This document shows positions 56,687 through 56,706 of a DNA stretch of 56,706 bases, one piece after another. Numbering within the stretch: position 1 is the stretch's first letter; every line of letters starts with the position of its first letter. Source of the stretch: an uncultured Eubacteriales bacterium. Its GTDB lineage: Bacteria; Bacillota; Clostridia; Oscillospirales; Oscillospiraceae. The stretch spans positions 1 to 56,706 of the forward strand of contig URAM01000008.1 in the NCBI GenBank assembly GCA_900545815.1. The letters are read 5' to 3'. Below the pieces are notes generated by a model, which did not search any database, had not been told where the DNA came from, and was given only the letters and a program-made list of their open reading frames with translations. Made by a program: the position numbers and the translations under genes.

Positions 56687-56706
56687 GTCCAATTATACCT
56701 TCGCCC

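Larger units (their letters stand above)
55965..56706. mobile_element. Probable end of an integrated element (ICE- or phage-like), truncated by window
   Basis: From about 55970 the sequence becomes A/T-richer. It shows short palindromes (CACCGGTG, TTGATATATCAA), then related aactggtg, of the kind found at recombinase-bound element ends. It carries only short ORFs typical of element cargo: an Arc-like protein and tiny membrane peptides. No integrase is seen, and the other end lies outside the window. Confidence 0.5.

Overview
The window reads as a moderately GC-rich chromosome segment from a spore-forming, Gram-positive gut-type Clostridia, most like Oscillospiraceae (Flavonifractor/Oscillibacter/Evtepia-like). 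This taxonomic call is an inference. It rests on spore genes (spoVAC, spmA, spmB), a meso-diaminopimelate MurE plus DapF, Rex, a CIRCE operator, ClpC with a UVR motif, strong AGGAGG-type ribosome sites, and gut-clostridial style intergenic palindromic repeats. No rRNA or tRNA gene was recognised. The right-hand ~0.7 kb looks like the end of an integrated mobile element.

Layout. 1-7.0 kb: a 116-bp tandem repeat, a Na/Pi cotransporter, an aconitase-family hydratase, uridine phosphorylase, an alpha/beta hydrolase and a YbjN-like protein. 7.1-7.8 kb: a palindromic repeat cluster holding a DUF559 nuclease gene. 7.8-16.3 kb: a MerR/GyrI regulator with a 19-bp-spacer promoter, orphan spoVAC, a CMD/AhpD protein, hemW, an RluA-type pseudouridine synthase with an amidohydrolase, and spmA-spmB-birA. 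16.4-26.7 kb: an AbrB with a zinc-ribbon-like tail, trmN6-lurp-rsmI, a PPOX-family protein, an EF-G paralogue, a YjjG-like phosphatase, an SDR, and a degenerate P-type-ATPase-like membrane protein downstream of rlmB. 26.9-31.4 kb: ftsH, metF, a solo copy of the 7-kb repeat element, and DUF975/DUF3592 membrane proteins. 31.6-39.3 kb: a proteostasis cluster of CIRCE-hsp20-clpB, a ClC channel and an orphan clpC. 39.8-45.3 kb: dapF-murE, TetR, putP, a small unknown ORF and a 2[4Fe-4S] ferredoxin. 45.7-52.7 kb: arginine operon argG-H-C-J-B-D without argF. 52.9-55.0 kb: two tandem COG0523 (CobW) GTPases, one with a His-rich segment and one fused to a YcgQ/TIGR03943-like domain. 55.0-55.8 kb: rex with a Rex box over one of two promoters. 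55.9-56.7 kb: a small Cys-rich peptide gene apparently interrupted by a mobile element end.

How genes work together. argCJBD carry glutamate to acetylornithine, and ArgJ recycles the acetyl group. argG and argH finish from citrulline. dapF supplies meso-DAP to MurE. hsp20, clpB and clpC form a stress group, with only hsp20 under a visible HrcA operator. The two CobW proteins probably act in metal supply.

Most unusual: a family of elements whose terminal inverted repeats carry the ribosome site and stop codon of the DUF559 nuclease gene they flank, resembling a REP/RAYT-like arrangement. A 44-bp tandem minisatellite made from the same repeat core occurs in 4 copies at one locus and 2 at another. 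A second dispersed hairpin family has four copies in the window.
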